Shown in pieces: positions 28,652 to 37,416 of a DNA stretch of 64,000 bases. Source of the DNA: Mycolicibacterium septicum DSM 44393 (GTDB taxonomy: Bacteria > Actinomycetota > Actinomycetes > Mycobacteriales > Mycobacteriaceae). A program made the translations under genes and the position numbers. The notes beneath the pieces were generated by a model. It ran no database searches and was not told the DNA's origin. It worked only from the letters and a program-made list of their open reading frames with translations. The stretch is taken from assembly GCF_000455325.1 (NCBI RefSeq), contig NZ_HG322951.1:3559533-3623532 (forward strand), given 5' to 3'. Position 1 is the first letter of the stretch. Each line of letters opens with the position of its first letter.

Positions 28652-29029
28652 GTGCAGTACTGCCTACTCATGCACTACCAGGAGGGACCGGAGGCAGGTC
28701 TGAGCGAGGAGGACATGAAGCCGGCCCAGGCCGCTTTCGCCCGCTATGCCGACGACCTGGATGCGGCCGGCGTGCTCGTCGGTACGCAGGTACTCCAATC
28801 GGCGTCGGCCACCACGACCTACACGGCACGCACCGGCACAGCGGAGATCCAGGACGGGCCGTTCGCCGACACCAGGGAACGGCTGGGTGGGGTGTTCGTC
28901 ATCGACGTTCCCGACCTCGACGCGGCGCTGGCCTGGGCCGGGAAGTGCCCCGCCGCGGCCTGGGGTTCGATCGAGATCAGGCCCGTCGCGGTGACCTACG
29001 GCCGGGGCCGGGGCTGGTACACGCCCTGA
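28652..29029 (+). CDS. YCII/DGPF-family protein
   Basis: A 125-residue protein starting at GTG 28652 with a strong AGGAGG five bases upstream. It begins MQYCLLMHYQEG and carries the DGPFADTRE motif (about 70-78) that names the DGPF group within the YCII-related fold. These small cytoplasmic proteins are genetically linked to ECF42 sigma factors, as here: the sigma gene overlaps or abuts the stop. Biochemical role unknown; it may sense or modify a ligand for the sigma factor. Confidence 0.88.
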   Translation: MQYCLLMHYQEGPEAGLSEEDMKPAQAAFARYADDLDAAGVLVGTQVLQSASATTTYTARTGTAEIQDGPFADTRERLGGVFVIDVPDLDAALAWAGKCPAAAWGSIEIRPVAVTYGRGRGWYTP

Positions 29030-30273
29030 ACACGCCCGCCGGGGAGCGGCTCACGCAGGTGGTCGGCCGGTCCTACGGCCGGCTGCTCGCGCTGCTGGCC
29101 GCGCAGTGCCGCGACATCACCGCCGCCGAGGACGCGTTGGCCGACGCGATGGAACGCGCCCTGCAGCGCTGGCCGCGCGACGGCGTCCCGGGCAATCCCG
29201 AGGCGTGGTTGCTGACCGTGGCGCGAAATCGGCTGCGGGACATGTGGAAATCACCGGCGCATCGGTTGAGCGGGCCCTGGACCCAAGACCGCGACATCGC
29301 CGAGGAGGTGACTGAGCCTGCCGCGATTCCCGACCGTCGGCTTGAGCTCATGCTCGTGTGTGCGCACCCGGCGATCTCCGCCGACATCCGTACCCCGTTG
29401 ATGCTGCAGACGGTGCTGGGGGTGGACGCGGCCGCCATCGCCGCGGCATTCGCCGTCGCCCCTGCCACCATGGCGCAGCGGCTGGTGCGGGCCAAGAAGC
29501 GCATCCGGGACACGGGAATCCCCTTCACCCTGCCCGAGCGCACCGATCTTGCCGCGCGACTCCCCGAGGTGCTCGAAGCCGTCTACGGCGCATATTCGAT
29601 CGACTGGTTGTCGGTACCGCAACGGCCGGCGATCGAATCACTCTCGTCGGAGGCCCTCCACCTGGCCATGGTACTCGTCGAGTTGCTGCCCGAGGAGCCG
29701 GAGGTGCTCGGCCTGGCGGCGTTGATGTGCCTGTGTGAGGCGCGGCGCCCGGCCCGCCTCGATCGGGATGGCACCTTCGTCGCGTTGGACGACCAGGACC
29801 GTGGCCGCTGGGACGCCGGGCTGTACGCGCGCGGGGAACGCCTGCTCGCCCGGGCCCACGGCTTCGGGCGGCCGGGCCGGTTCCAGTACGAGGCCGCGAT
29901 TCAATCGGCGCACTGCGCCGCCGGCGTTGAGCGTCACGCGCTGCGCAAGTTGTATCGGGCACTGATGCGGGTGGGTCCCTCATTGGGCGCCGCCGTGGCC
30001 CTGGCTGCGCTGGACGGCGAAATCGACGGGGCCGATGCGGGTTTGCACGCCCTCGACGCGATCACGGACCGCGCGGCCGAGGGCTTTCAGCCCGTGTGGG
30101 TCACCCGCGGCCATCTCCTCGGCGAGGCGGGGCGGGTCGATGAGGCCGCGGCGGCATACCGCCGGGCCATCGAGCTGACCTCCGATGATTCGGTGCGGGC
30201 CTACCTGAACGGGCGGGTGCGGAGTCTGACGTCGTCCGGCCCGATCGGAGACATTAGCGGCACCACCTTTTGA
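29026..30273 (+). CDS. ECF sigma factor with C-terminal TPR-like extension (ECF42 type)
   Basis: About 415 residues. Sigma-70 region 2 is seen in YGRLLALLAAQCRDITAAEDALADAMERALQRWP, followed by EAWLLTVARNRLRD. Region 4 is in RTPLMLQTVLGVDAAAIAAAFAVAPATMAQRLVRAKKRIRD. A C-terminal extension of about 220 residues has helical repeats (EALHLAMVLVELLPEEPEVLGLAALM; GRVDEAAAAYRRAIEL) resembling TPRs. This layout plus a DGPF partner defines ECF42, which lacks a classical anti-sigma factor. The start is uncertain: CTG 29026 overlaps the upstream stop and keeps the first helix complete, while the first standard codon, GTG 29059, would clip it. Confidence 0.82.
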   Translation: MNTPAGERLTQVVGRSYGRLLALLAAQCRDITAAEDALADAMERALQRWPRDGVPGNPEAWLLTVARNRLRDMWKSPAHRLSGPWTQDRDIAEEVTEPAAIPDRRLELMLVCAHPAISADIRTPLMLQTVLGVDAAAIAAAFAVAPATMAQRLVRAKKRIRDTGIPFTLPERTDLAARLPEVLEAVYGAYSIDWLSVPQRPAIESLSSEALHLAMVLVELLPEEPEVLGLAALMCLCEARRPARLDRDGTFVALDDQDRGRWDAGLYARGERLLARAHGFGRPGRFQYEAAIQSAHCAAGVERHALRKLYRALMRVGPSLGAAVALAALDGEIDGADAGLHALDAITDRAAEGFQPVWVTRGHLLGEAGRVDEAAAAYRRAIELTSDDSVRAYLNGRVRSLTSSGPIGDISGTTF

Positions 30274-30305
30274 CCTTGATTCAGCAATGACTTAGTGTTT
30301 GCTAG
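30270..30305 (+). promoter_or_regulatory. Putative leaderless promoter and operator of the TetR gene
   Basis: TTGACC (30270-30275) and TAGTGT (30293-30298) are spaced 17 bases and would start transcription at about 30305, at the ATG itself. An inverted repeat AGCAA (30283-30287) / TTGCT (30299-30303) brackets the -10 box and is a candidate autoregulatory operator. The promoter overlaps the intergenic gap after the sigma factor. Confidence 0.5.
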
Positions 30306-30953
30306 ATGACTCCCCGGGGTAGGCCCAAGGCGAGCCGTCGAGGGCCGGGCCGTCCGGTCGGTGCCGATGCTGCGCAAACCCGTGTACGCATCGTGCAAGC
30401 GGCCTACGAAGTCATCAACGAGCGCGGTTACGCGGCGGCGACGTTCCAGGAGATCGCCAAGCGCAGCGGCCTGAGCCGCCCGACGCTGAACTACTACTTC
30501 GCCAGCCGCGAGGACCTCTACCGGGCACTGCTGCAGCAGGCGCACGAGGTCGTCATGTCGTGCATTCACATCGCGAAACAGCATGAAAGAACGCTGGATC
30601 GGTTGCATGCGTACATCGATGCCGTGGTGGAGGTGTGGCATCGGGACGGCGCGGTGGTGGGGTTTCTGGTCAATGCCAGGATCGAGTCGTACCGCCATCC
30701 CGATCTGCCCGCGGCCACCGTCACGGCGACCCGGGGATTCCTCGGGGAACTGGTCACCGAGGCGGTCGCCCGGCGTGAGTTGCCTGCGCACACCGAGCAG
30801 GCGAGTTTGGTAGAACTGCTGTACGCGATGTTGTGGGGGGTGGGTGCCTACACCGGCTGGCAGGGCCGTCCCGTCGATGTTCCAGCGATAGCCAAGCAAC
30901 TGCAATCGGTGATCGTCAATGGGTTGCTGCCCATCGCCGATCGTGATCTCTGA
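30306..30953 (+). CDS. TetR-family transcriptional regulator
   Basis: A 215-residue regulator from ATG 30306. The N-terminal HTH is RIVQAAYEVINERGYAAATFQEIAKRSGLSRPTLNYYFASREDLYRALL (about 30-78), preceded by a basic tail rich in Arg/Pro. The C-terminal ligand domain has no recognised specificity. It lies 32 bases after the sigma gene and about 70 before dnaE1. Target genes are not evident; self-regulation is suggested by the dyad over its promoter. Confidence 0.85.
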   Translation: MTPRGRPKASRRGPGRPVGADAAQTRVRIVQAAYEVINERGYAAATFQEIAKRSGLSRPTLNYYFASREDLYRALLQQAHEVVMSCIHIAKQHERTLDRLHAYIDAVVEVWHRDGAVVGFLVNARIESYRHPDLPAATVTATRGFLGELVTEAVARRELPAHTEQASLVELLYAMLWGVGAYTGWQGRPVDVPAIAKQLQSVIVNGLLPIADRDL

Positions 30954-31022
30954 CTCGCCGGCAAAGACACGCGAGGCGACACGCGCGGCGGTGTCGGTGG
31001 GGCGCCATAGACTGGCACCCCT

Positions 31023-34000
31023 ATGAGCGGTTCATCTTCTGGGTCCTTCGTGCACCTGCACAACCACACCGAGTACTCGATGCTGGACGGCGCCGCGAAG
31101 ATCACCCCGATGCTGGCCGAGGCGCAGCGTCTGGGCATGCCGGCGATCGGCATGACCGACCACGGCAACATGTTCGGCGCCAGCGAGTTCTACAACTCGG
31201 CGACCAAGGTCGGCATCAAGCCGATCATCGGTATCGAGGCGTACATCGCACCCGCCTCGCGGTTCGAGACCAAGCGTGTCCAGTGGGGTGACCCGAGCCA
31301 GAAGAGCGACGACGTCTCCGGTAGCGGTGCCTACACGCACATGACGATGGTCGCGGAAACCGCGACCGGTCTGCGCAACCTGTTCAAGCTGTCGTCGTTG
31401 GCTTCCTTCGAAGGTCAGCTCGGCAAGTGGGCGCGCATGGACGCCGAGATCATCGCCGAACACGCCGAGGGCATCATCGCGACCACCGGTTGCCCCTCCG
31501 GCGAGGTGCAGACGCGGCTTCGGCTGGGCCAACGCCAGGAGGCGCTGGAGGCCGCCGCCAAATGGCGCGACATCTTCGGCCCCGACAACTTCTTCCTCGA
31601 GCTGATGGACCACGGCCTCGATATCGAGCGCCGCGTCCGCGAGGGCCTGCTGGAGGTCGGGCAGAAGCTCGGCATCCCACCGTTGGCCACCAACGACTGT
31701 CACTACGTCACGCGTGAGGCCTCGCAGAATCACGAAGCGCTGCTGTGCATCCAGACCGGCAAGACCCTGTCGGACCCGAACCGGTTCAAGTTCGACGGCG
31801 ACGGCTACTTCCTCAAATCGGCCGACGAGATGCGGGCCCTGTGGGATTCCCAGGTGCCGGGCGCGTGCGATTCCACAGTGCTCATCGGCGAGCGGGTGCA
31901 GTCCTACGCCGACGTCTGGACGCCCACCGACCGCATGCCGGTGTTCCCGGTTCCCGACGGCCACGATCAGGGCTCGTGGCTGACCCATGAGGTGCAGGCC
32001 GGCCTGGAGGAGCGCAGGTTTCGCGGCGCGCCCGTCCCGTCCGAGTACACCGATCGCGCGGCCTACGAGATCAAGGTCATCTGCGACAAGGGCTTTCCGT
32101 CCTACTTCCTGATCGTGGCCGACCTGATCAACTACGCCCGTTCGGTCGGGATCCGGGTGGGGCCGGGCCGTGGATCGGCCGCCGGATCACTGGTGGCCTA
32201 TGCGCTGGGTATCACCAACATCGACCCCATCCCGCACGGTCTGCTGTTCGAGCGCTTCCTCAACCCGGAACGTCCGTCGGCCCCCGATATCGACATCGAC
32301 TTCGACGACCGCCGCCGTGGCGAGATGCTGCGATACGCGGCCAACAAGTGGGGCAGCGACCGGGTGGCCCAGGTCATCACCTTCGGCACCATCAAAACCA
32401 AAGCGGCGCTGAAGGATTCGGCCCGCGTGCATTACGGCCAGCCGGGTTTCGCGATCGCCGACCGGATCACCAAGGCGCTGCCGCCGCCCATCATGGCCAA
32501 GGACATCCCGGTGTCGGGGATCACCGATCCCAACCACGAGCGGTACAAGGAAGCCGCCGAGGTCCGCGCCCTGATCGACACCGATCCGGATGTGCGGACC
32601 ATCTTCGAGACTGCGCGCGGCCTGGAAGGTCTGGTGCGCAACGCGGGTGTGCATGCCTGTGCGGTGATCATGAGCTCCGAGCCGCTCATCGACGCGATCC
32701 CGCTCTGGAGACGGCCTCAGGACGGCGCGGTCATCACCGGCTGGGACTATCCGTCGTGCGAGGCCATCGGCCTGCTGAAGATGGACTTCCTGGGCCTGCG
32801 GAACCTGACGATCATCGGTGACTGCCTGGAGAACATCCAGGCCAACCGGGGGATCGACCTGGACCTGGACACGCTGCCCTTCGATGATCCGGCGGCTTAC
32901 GAGCTCCTGGGCCGCGGCGACACATTGGGCGTGTTCCAGCTCGACGGCAGCGCGATGCGCGACCTGCTGCGGCGCATGCAGCCCACGGGATTCAACGACA
33001 TCGTGGCGGTGCTCGCGCTGTACCGTCCCGGTCCGATGGGCATGAACGCCCACAACGATTACGCCGATCGCAAGAACGGCCGGCAGGCGATCAAGCCCAT
33101 CCACCCCGAGCTCGAGGAACCGCTCAAAGACATCCTCGCCGAGACCTACGGCCTGATCGTCTACCAAGAGCAGATCATGTTCATCGCGCAGAAGGTCGCC
33201 TCCTACACCATGGGTAAGGCCGATGCGCTCCGTAAGGCCATGGGTAAGAAGAAGCTTGAGGTGCTCGAGGCCGAGTACAAGGGCTTCAAGGAAGGCATGA
33301 CCGCCAACGGGTTCTCCGAGGCGGCGGTGAAAGCCCTGTGGGACACCATCCTTCCGTTCGCCGGGTACGCGTTCAACAAGTCCCACGCGGCCGGCTACGG
33401 CCTGGTGTCCTACTGGACGGCCTACCTCAAGGCGAACTATCCCGCCGAGTACATGGCCGGCCTGCTCACCTCGGTCGGTGACGACAAGGACAAGGCGGCG
33501 GTCTATCTCGCCGACTGCCGTCGGCTCGGGATCACCGTCCTGCCGCCCGACGTCAACGAGTCGGTGCAGAACTTCGCCTCGGTGGGCGACGACATCCGGT
33601 TCGGTCTGGGCGCGATCCGCAACGTCGGCGCGAATGTCGTTGCGTCGCTGATCAGTAGCCGGACCGAGAAGGGCAAGTACGCCGACTTCTCCGATTACCT
33701 CAACAAGATCGACATCGCGGCCTGCAACAAGAAGGTCACCGAATCGTTGGTGAAGGCGGGCGCGTTCGATTCGCTCGGCCATCCCCGCAAGGGGCTGTTC
33801 CTGGTGCACACCGACGCCGTCGATTCGGTGCTCGGCACCAAGAAGGCCGAGGCGATGGGGCAGTTCGACCTGTTCGGCGGCGCCGACGACGGCGGCGGCA
33901 CGGACGCGGTGTTCACCATCAAGGTGCCCGAGGAGGAGTGGGAGGACAAGCACAAGCTCGCCCTCGAACGCGAGATGCTCGGGCTCTACGTGTCCGGTCA

Positions 34001-34574
34001 TCCGCTCAACGGGATCGCGCACCTGCTGGCCAACCAGGTCGACACTCAGATCCCGGCGATTCTGGACGGCGACATCGCCAACGACGCGCAGGTGGTGGTC
34101 GGCGGAATCCTGGCCTCGGTCAACCGGCGCGTGAACAAGAACGGCCTGCCTTGGGCCTCAGCCCAATTGGAAGATCTCACCGGTGGTATCGAGGTGCTGT
34201 TCTTCCCTCAGACCTACTCATTGTTCGGCCACGAGATCGCGGACGACGTGGTGGTACTGGTCAAGGCGAAAGTGGCTGCGCGCGATGACCGGATCTCGCT
34301 GATCGCCCACGAACTGGTCGTGCCCGACTTCAGCAGTGCGCAGGCCGACCGGCCGCTGGCGGTGAGCCTGCCCACCCGCCAGTGCACTATCGACAAGGTG
34401 AGTGCGCTCAAGCAGGTGCTGGCCAATCATCCCGGCACCTCCCAGGTGCATCTGCGGCTGATCAGCGGCGAGCGGATCACCACGCTGGAACTGGATCAGT
34501 CGCTGCGGGTGACCCCTTCCTCGGCGTTGATGGGTGATCTCAAGGCGTTGCTCGGCCCGGGTTGTCTGGGGTAG
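31023..34574 (+). CDS. dnaE1: DNA polymerase III alpha subunit
   Basis: The 1183-residue replicative polymerase catalytic subunit. It begins with a PHP domain (HLHNHTEYSMLDGAAKI, near residue 10), which in mycobacteria holds the proofreading exonuclease. The polymerase catalytic Asp residues are in PDIDIDFDDRRRGEML (about 421) with the upstream GPGRGSAAGSLVAYALG. The HhH, beta-clamp-binding (QFDLF near 945) and OB-fold regions follow. Full family length, homologous to Rv1547. Its 3' end overlaps the convergent gene at 34540 by 35 bases. The DGAAK and HGNM residues of the PHP metal site are intact. TAGACT at 31008-31013 is a plausible -10 close to the start. Confidence 0.97.
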   Translation: MSGSSSGSFVHLHNHTEYSMLDGAAKITPMLAEAQRLGMPAIGMTDHGNMFGASEFYNSATKVGIKPIIGIEAYIAPASRFETKRVQWGDPSQKSDDVSGSGAYTHMTMVAETATGLRNLFKLSSLASFEGQLGKWARMDAEIIAEHAEGIIATTGCPSGEVQTRLRLGQRQEALEAAAKWRDIFGPDNFFLELMDHGLDIERRVREGLLEVGQKLGIPPLATNDCHYVTREASQNHEALLCIQTGKTLSDPNRFKFDGDGYFLKSADEMRALWDSQVPGACDSTVLIGERVQSYADVWTPTDRMPVFPVPDGHDQGSWLTHEVQAGLEERRFRGAPVPSEYTDRAAYEIKVICDKGFPSYFLIVADLINYARSVGIRVGPGRGSAAGSLVAYALGITNIDPIPHGLLFERFLNPERPSAPDIDIDFDDRRRGEMLRYAANKWGSDRVAQVITFGTIKTKAALKDSARVHYGQPGFAIADRITKALPPPIMAKDIPVSGITDPNHERYKEAAEVRALIDTDPDVRTIFETARGLEGLVRNAGVHACAVIMSSEPLIDAIPLWRRPQDGAVITGWDYPSCEAIGLLKMDFLGLRNLTIIGDCLENIQANRGIDLDLDTLPFDDPAAYELLGRGDTLGVFQLDGSAMRDLLRRMQPTGFNDIVAVLALYRPGPMGMNAHNDYADRKNGRQAIKPIHPELEEPLKDILAETYGLIVYQEQIMFIAQKVASYTMGKADALRKAMGKKKLEVLEAEYKGFKEGMTANGFSEAAVKALWDTILPFAGYAFNKSHAAGYGLVSYWTAYLKANYPAEYMAGLLTSVGDDKDKAAVYLADCRRLGITVLPPDVNESVQNFASVGDDIRFGLGAIRNVGANVVASLISSRTEKGKYADFSDYLNKIDIAACNKKVTESLVKAGAFDSLGHPRKGLFLVHTDAVDSVLGTKKAEAMGQFDLFGGADDGGGTDAVFTIKVPEEEWEDKHKLALEREMLGLYVSGHPLNGIAHLLANQVDTQIPAILDGDIANDAQVVVGGILASVNRRVNKNGLPWASAQLEDLTGGIEVLFFPQTYSLFGHEIADDVVVLVKAKVAARDDRISLIAHELVVPDFSSAQADRPLAVSLPTRQCTIDKVSALKQVLANHPGTSQVHLRLISGERITTLELDQSLRVTPSSALMGDLKALLGPGCLG

Positions 34575-35022
34575 CGGCCAGGTCGATCTTCACGATCGCG
34601 CTGTCGGGCCACAGCCCGCGATCCCGCGCCCGCCGTAGCTTCTCCCGCAACGGAAGGTCGCGGTGCACGTTGGTGACGCCGGGGATCTTGAGCAGCGGCA
34701 CGATGTTCCATTGCCATCCGTATCGCCGGTGCAGGGCGCGGTTGGCCAGCTGGGCGTCCTCGCCGCCCAGGACGGTGGCCCGGCCGCTCAGCCAGGTGCT
34801 GCCGGTGATTCGTCCCTTGTAATCGCAGACCACCAGTTCGATATCGGGTCGGGCGGCGAGCCTGCGGGTCTTCGGGCCGATCTTGGTGCGGAACAGCGCC
34901 GTTGGGCCGTCGAGCACGAACCAGATCGGGGTGTCGACGGCCGTGCCGTCGCGGCGGAAGCTGCGCAGCAGTGCGTAGTGGGAGCGGCTGAGGGCTTGGA
35001 GTGTGGTGTCGGTATGCGGCAT
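34540..35022 (-). CDS. PPOX-class (split-barrel, F420 or flavin) oxidoreductase
   Basis: A 160-residue split-barrel protein starting at ATG 35022 (MPHTDTTLQALSRSHYALLRSFRRDG); a TTG at 35034 is less likely. Family pattern: LRSFRRDGTAVDTPIWFVLDG, FRTKIGPKTRRLAARPDIELVVCDYKGR, and a C-terminal IVKIDLA. These Rv1155/Rv2074-like proteins bind F420 or FMN and reduce various substrates; the cofactor is not certain. It is divergent from a MerR regulator across a 22-bp dyad, suggesting control by it. Convergent overlap of 35 bases with dnaE1. Confidence 0.82.
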   Translation of the reverse strand: MPHTDTTLQALSRSHYALLRSFRRDGTAVDTPIWFVLDGPTALFRTKIGPKTRRLAARPDIELVVCDYKGRITGSTWLSGRATVLGGEDAQLANRALHRRYGWQWNIVPLLKIPGVTNVHRDLPLREKLRRARDRGLWPDSAIVKIDLAATPDNPGRATP

Positions 35023-35035
35023 GTAACCAGTCAAC

Positions 35036-35057
35036 GACTTAGAGTTGACTCTAAGTC
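35036..35057. promoter_or_regulatory. MerR-type operator dyad
   Basis: A perfect inverted repeat: GACTTAGAG at 35036-35044 and CTCTAAGTC at 35049-35057, spacer TTGA. It lies between the divergent PPOX (start 35022) and MerR (start 35079) genes. TAGAGT occurs on each strand of the dyad (35040-35045 on +, 35053-35048 on -), so opposing -10 boxes may be built into the operator. Confidence 0.7.
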
Positions 35058-35078
35058 AAGCTCGAGTGAGGAGGTCGG

Positions 35079-35468
35079 ATGGGCACGACGCTGACCATCG
35101 GAGATGTCACGCAGCGGACCGGGGTGGCTCAGACCGCGCTGCGCTACTACGAGCAGGTCGGGCTGCTGCCCGCGCCGGAGCGCGTGGGCGGGCAGCGCCG
35201 CTATCAGGAGTCGGTGCTGATGCGGCTGGAAGTGATCAGGTTGTGCAAGACCGCCGGGTTCTCGTTGACCGAGATCGGGCTGCTGCTCAAGGACGACACT
35301 CCGGGCCGGCCGGTGGCTCGTGAACTGGCGCAGTCCAAACTCGCCGAGATCGATGCGCAGATGGAGGCGCTGGCCCGGGCCCGAGCTGTCATCGAGTGGG
35401 GTATGCGGTGCACGTGTCCGTCAATCGAGTTGTGTACGTGCGGGATTCATCACGAGCTTCCGGCCTGA
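35079..35468 (+). CDS. MerR-family regulator with C-terminal cysteine cluster
   Basis: A 129-residue regulator with GAGGAGG four bases before ATG 35079. N-terminal winged HTH: LTIGDVTQRTGVAQTALRYYEQVGLLPAPERVGGQRRY; dimerisation helix about 80-108. The C-terminus has four cysteines in CTCPSIELCTC (C-X-C-X5-C-X-C), recalling the redox or metal site of SoxR-type MerR proteins although the spacing differs from SoxR. It overlaps the convergent oxidoreductase gene by 19 bases. Likely senses redox state or a metal and acts at the adjacent dyad on itself and the PPOX gene. Confidence 0.88.
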   Translation: MGTTLTIGDVTQRTGVAQTALRYYEQVGLLPAPERVGGQRRYQESVLMRLEVIRLCKTAGFSLTEIGLLLKDDTPGRPVARELAQSKLAEIDAQMEALARARAVIEWGMRCTCPSIELCTCGIHHELPA

Positions 35469-36385
35469 CGCAAGAGCGGCAGTAGCCGGCCGGCAAGCAT
35501 GTGTGGGTGAGGATCGAGCGAGCCTATCCGCAGAACCAGGTGTCGTGCCCCGGCGTCGACATAGCCGGCGAGCCACGCCGCGCATTCCTGGGCGGATCCG
35601 CCGCAGAACGCCTGAAACGAGCTCAGCACATCCAGCGGCTGGCGATAGTAGGTCCGGGTGTAGCTGTCGAGCGTGTCGTGGGCGCGCCTGCGGTCGTCGT
35701 CGATGCACACCGTGGCGTACAGCGCGGGCGTGATGGGGCGCGGTGTCAGCTCGCCGATTCGCGCCCAGGCCCGCGCGTAGGCGCCGGCATCGGGAAGGTA
35801 GGGCAACCATCCGTCGTAGCCTTCGGCGACCCGGGCGATGACCCGGTCCGAGTCGCCGCCGGCCAACCACAGGGGCGGGCCGCCCGGGCGCGCGGGTGGA
35901 AGCACACTGTCGAGGCCGTCGATCTGCCAGTACCGGCCGCTGAATCGGCTCTCGCTGGCCCATGCCTGCCGCCACAGTTCGGCGGCCTCGTCCAGGCGAC
36001 GCGCCCGATCGCTGAACGGCATTGCCAGCGCGTCGAATTCACGCCGGCTCTCCGGTAGGGGAGATCCGGAACCCAGTCCGAGGATCAGCCGGCCGCCCGA
36101 GAGTTGGTCGACCGTGGCGGCCTGAACCGAGGTCAGCAGCGGCGGGCGCAACGGACCGATCAGCGCTGCGGTACCGAGGGTGACGCGGGAGGTGCGGGCA
36201 CTCACCGCGGCGAGCAGCGTCAGCGGATCAACCCGGGTGCGGGCCAGCACGGAATCCCCGGTCCATACCGAGTCGAATCCCGATTCCTCTGCGATTCGGG
36301 CGAATTCGATCAGTCCGTGCGCGTCATGACGCCCCGTCATCGCGGTTTCCCGGCTTGGCAGCATGATGCCGATGGACAGCGACAT
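35450..36385 (-). CDS. LLM-class (luciferase-like, F420-type) oxidoreductase
   Basis: A 311-residue TIM-barrel enzyme from ATG 36385. Family features: GIMLPSRE at the start, GFDSVWTGDSV, VTLGTAALIGPLRPP, LSGGRLILGLGSGSP, and PLWLAGGDSDRVIARVAEGYDGW. Bacterial luciferase-like proteins in mycobacteria mostly use F420 and act in redox or xenobiotic metabolism; the substrate is unknown. It overlaps the MerR gene end to end by 19 bases and is followed downstream on its strand by no close partner; the methyltransferase lies 63 bases upstream. Confidence 0.86.
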   Translation of the reverse strand: MSLSIGIMLPSRETAMTGRHDAHGLIEFARIAEESGFDSVWTGDSVLARTRVDPLTLLAAVSARTSRVTLGTAALIGPLRPPLLTSVQAATVDQLSGGRLILGLGSGSPLPESRREFDALAMPFSDRARRLDEAAELWRQAWASESRFSGRYWQIDGLDSVLPPARPGGPPLWLAGGDSDRVIARVAEGYDGWLPYLPDAGAYARAWARIGELTPRPITPALYATVCIDDDRRRAHDTLDSYTRTYYRQPLDVLSSFQAFCGGSAQECAAWLAGYVDAGARHLVLRIGSLDPHPHMLAGRLLPLLRQAGSS

Positions 36386-36448
36386 GCGTCAACGATGACG
36401 CCACGTGCCGGTTCGGTCGACTACCTGACGGGTAATGGCGTCGGCCGG

Positions 36449-37282
36449 TCAGAACCGGTACCGCAGGATGCGCGCCTTGCGGGCCGTCGCCTTGCTGAGG
36501 CCGGAGACCCGGGTCGCGATCCGCAGTGCGCCGGGAAAGCGATCGACCTCCGGTTGGTGGGCGAGGCTGGACTCCTCGACGAGTCGCAGTCGCGGGTTCC
36601 AGGTTTCGGGATGGTGGGCGTCCTTGAATCCCGGGTAGCCCCACTGGCTTCCGACATCTTTGAACATCTTGGCCGGAAAGAACTTCAGGGCCGCCCTGCT
36701 CATCCAGCCGATCCGGCCGTAGTCGTTGAACGCGAGTTCCCCGGAATCGAAGTGTTCGGTGATCTTCCGGAAGATGCCGGTGATGACCGGTTCGCCGAGG
36801 AAGGCGAACAGTCCGTCGGCCACCAGCATGGTGGGTCGATCGGAGGGAATCGGGTCGGTCCAGTCCGGGTCGGCCAGCGACGCGGCAACCGTATGTGCCT
36901 GGGGGAGTGGCGGCAGCACGCGGTCCCGTAGTTGGCTGATCCCAGGCAGGTCCACGCTGTACCAGTCGACTGTGACCGGCGGTGAGACACGGTGAACACC
37001 GCTGTCGAGGCCGCCGCCGAGATCGACGACGACGGCGTCGGGATGGCCGGCCACGAACGCACGGACCCGGTCGTCGAGCATCTTGGCCCGCAGCGCCGAC
37101 TGGCACACCACGCTGGTCTGCACCCCCAGGCCGGCGAAGTCGTAATCGAGTTGTCCGACTGCCTCATCCGCCATGGTGTCGCCGAGAATCGGGCGGGCCC
37201 ACCGGCTGTCGAGCGCCCGGGCGTACAGCGTCAGGAAAGCGGTTTCCTCCACCGGTGAGAGGCCCGTCGTCGCAATACCCAC
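36449..37282 (-). CDS. Class I SAM-dependent methyltransferase (LCM/TcmP type)
   Basis: A 277-residue protein from GTG 37282 (VGIATTGLSPVEETAFLTLYARALDSRW). The SAM site is VVDLGGGLDSGVHR, followed by DWYSVDLPG and PTMLVADGLFAFLGE. This is the leucine-carboxyl-methyltransferase/TcmP O-methyltransferase pattern found in many mycobacterial paralogues. Substrate unknown. An in-frame extension to 37372 has no family similarity. Divergent from the SRPBCC gene with a 134-base gap. Confidence 0.83.
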   Translation of the reverse strand: MGIATTGLSPVEETAFLTLYARALDSRWARPILGDTMADEAVGQLDYDFAGLGVQTSVVCQSALRAKMLDDRVRAFVAGHPDAVVVDLGGGLDSGVHRVSPPVTVDWYSVDLPGISQLRDRVLPPLPQAHTVAASLADPDWTDPIPSDRPTMLVADGLFAFLGEPVITGIFRKITEHFDSGELAFNDYGRIGWMSRAALKFFPAKMFKDVGSQWGYPGFKDAHHPETWNPRLRLVEESSLAHQPEVDRFPGALRIATRVSGLSKATARKARILRYRF

Positions 37283-37416
37283 AAACCCGACCGTACACCC
37301 GGTGCGCGGCTGAACAGTTGGGCGAAAACGTTTACCGCCCTTGCGATCACGGCCTGACTGGTGAATCGTCACAATGCGTGGGTGCGCGGCGAGCGTCCGG
37401 CACCTACGGTGGAACC

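Noticed and set aside
28495..29025. In-frame fusion of the sigma factor with upstream sequence
   Set aside because: Upstream codons cover rarD and the DGPF gene in another frame and show no homology.
32187..34022. 611-codon minus-strand open frame inside dnaE1
   Set aside because: Antisense shadow; dnaE1 is intact with all motifs.
37283..37372. N-terminal extension of the methyltransferase
   Set aside because: Residues from GTG 37372 lack family similarity; GTG 37282 fits homologues.
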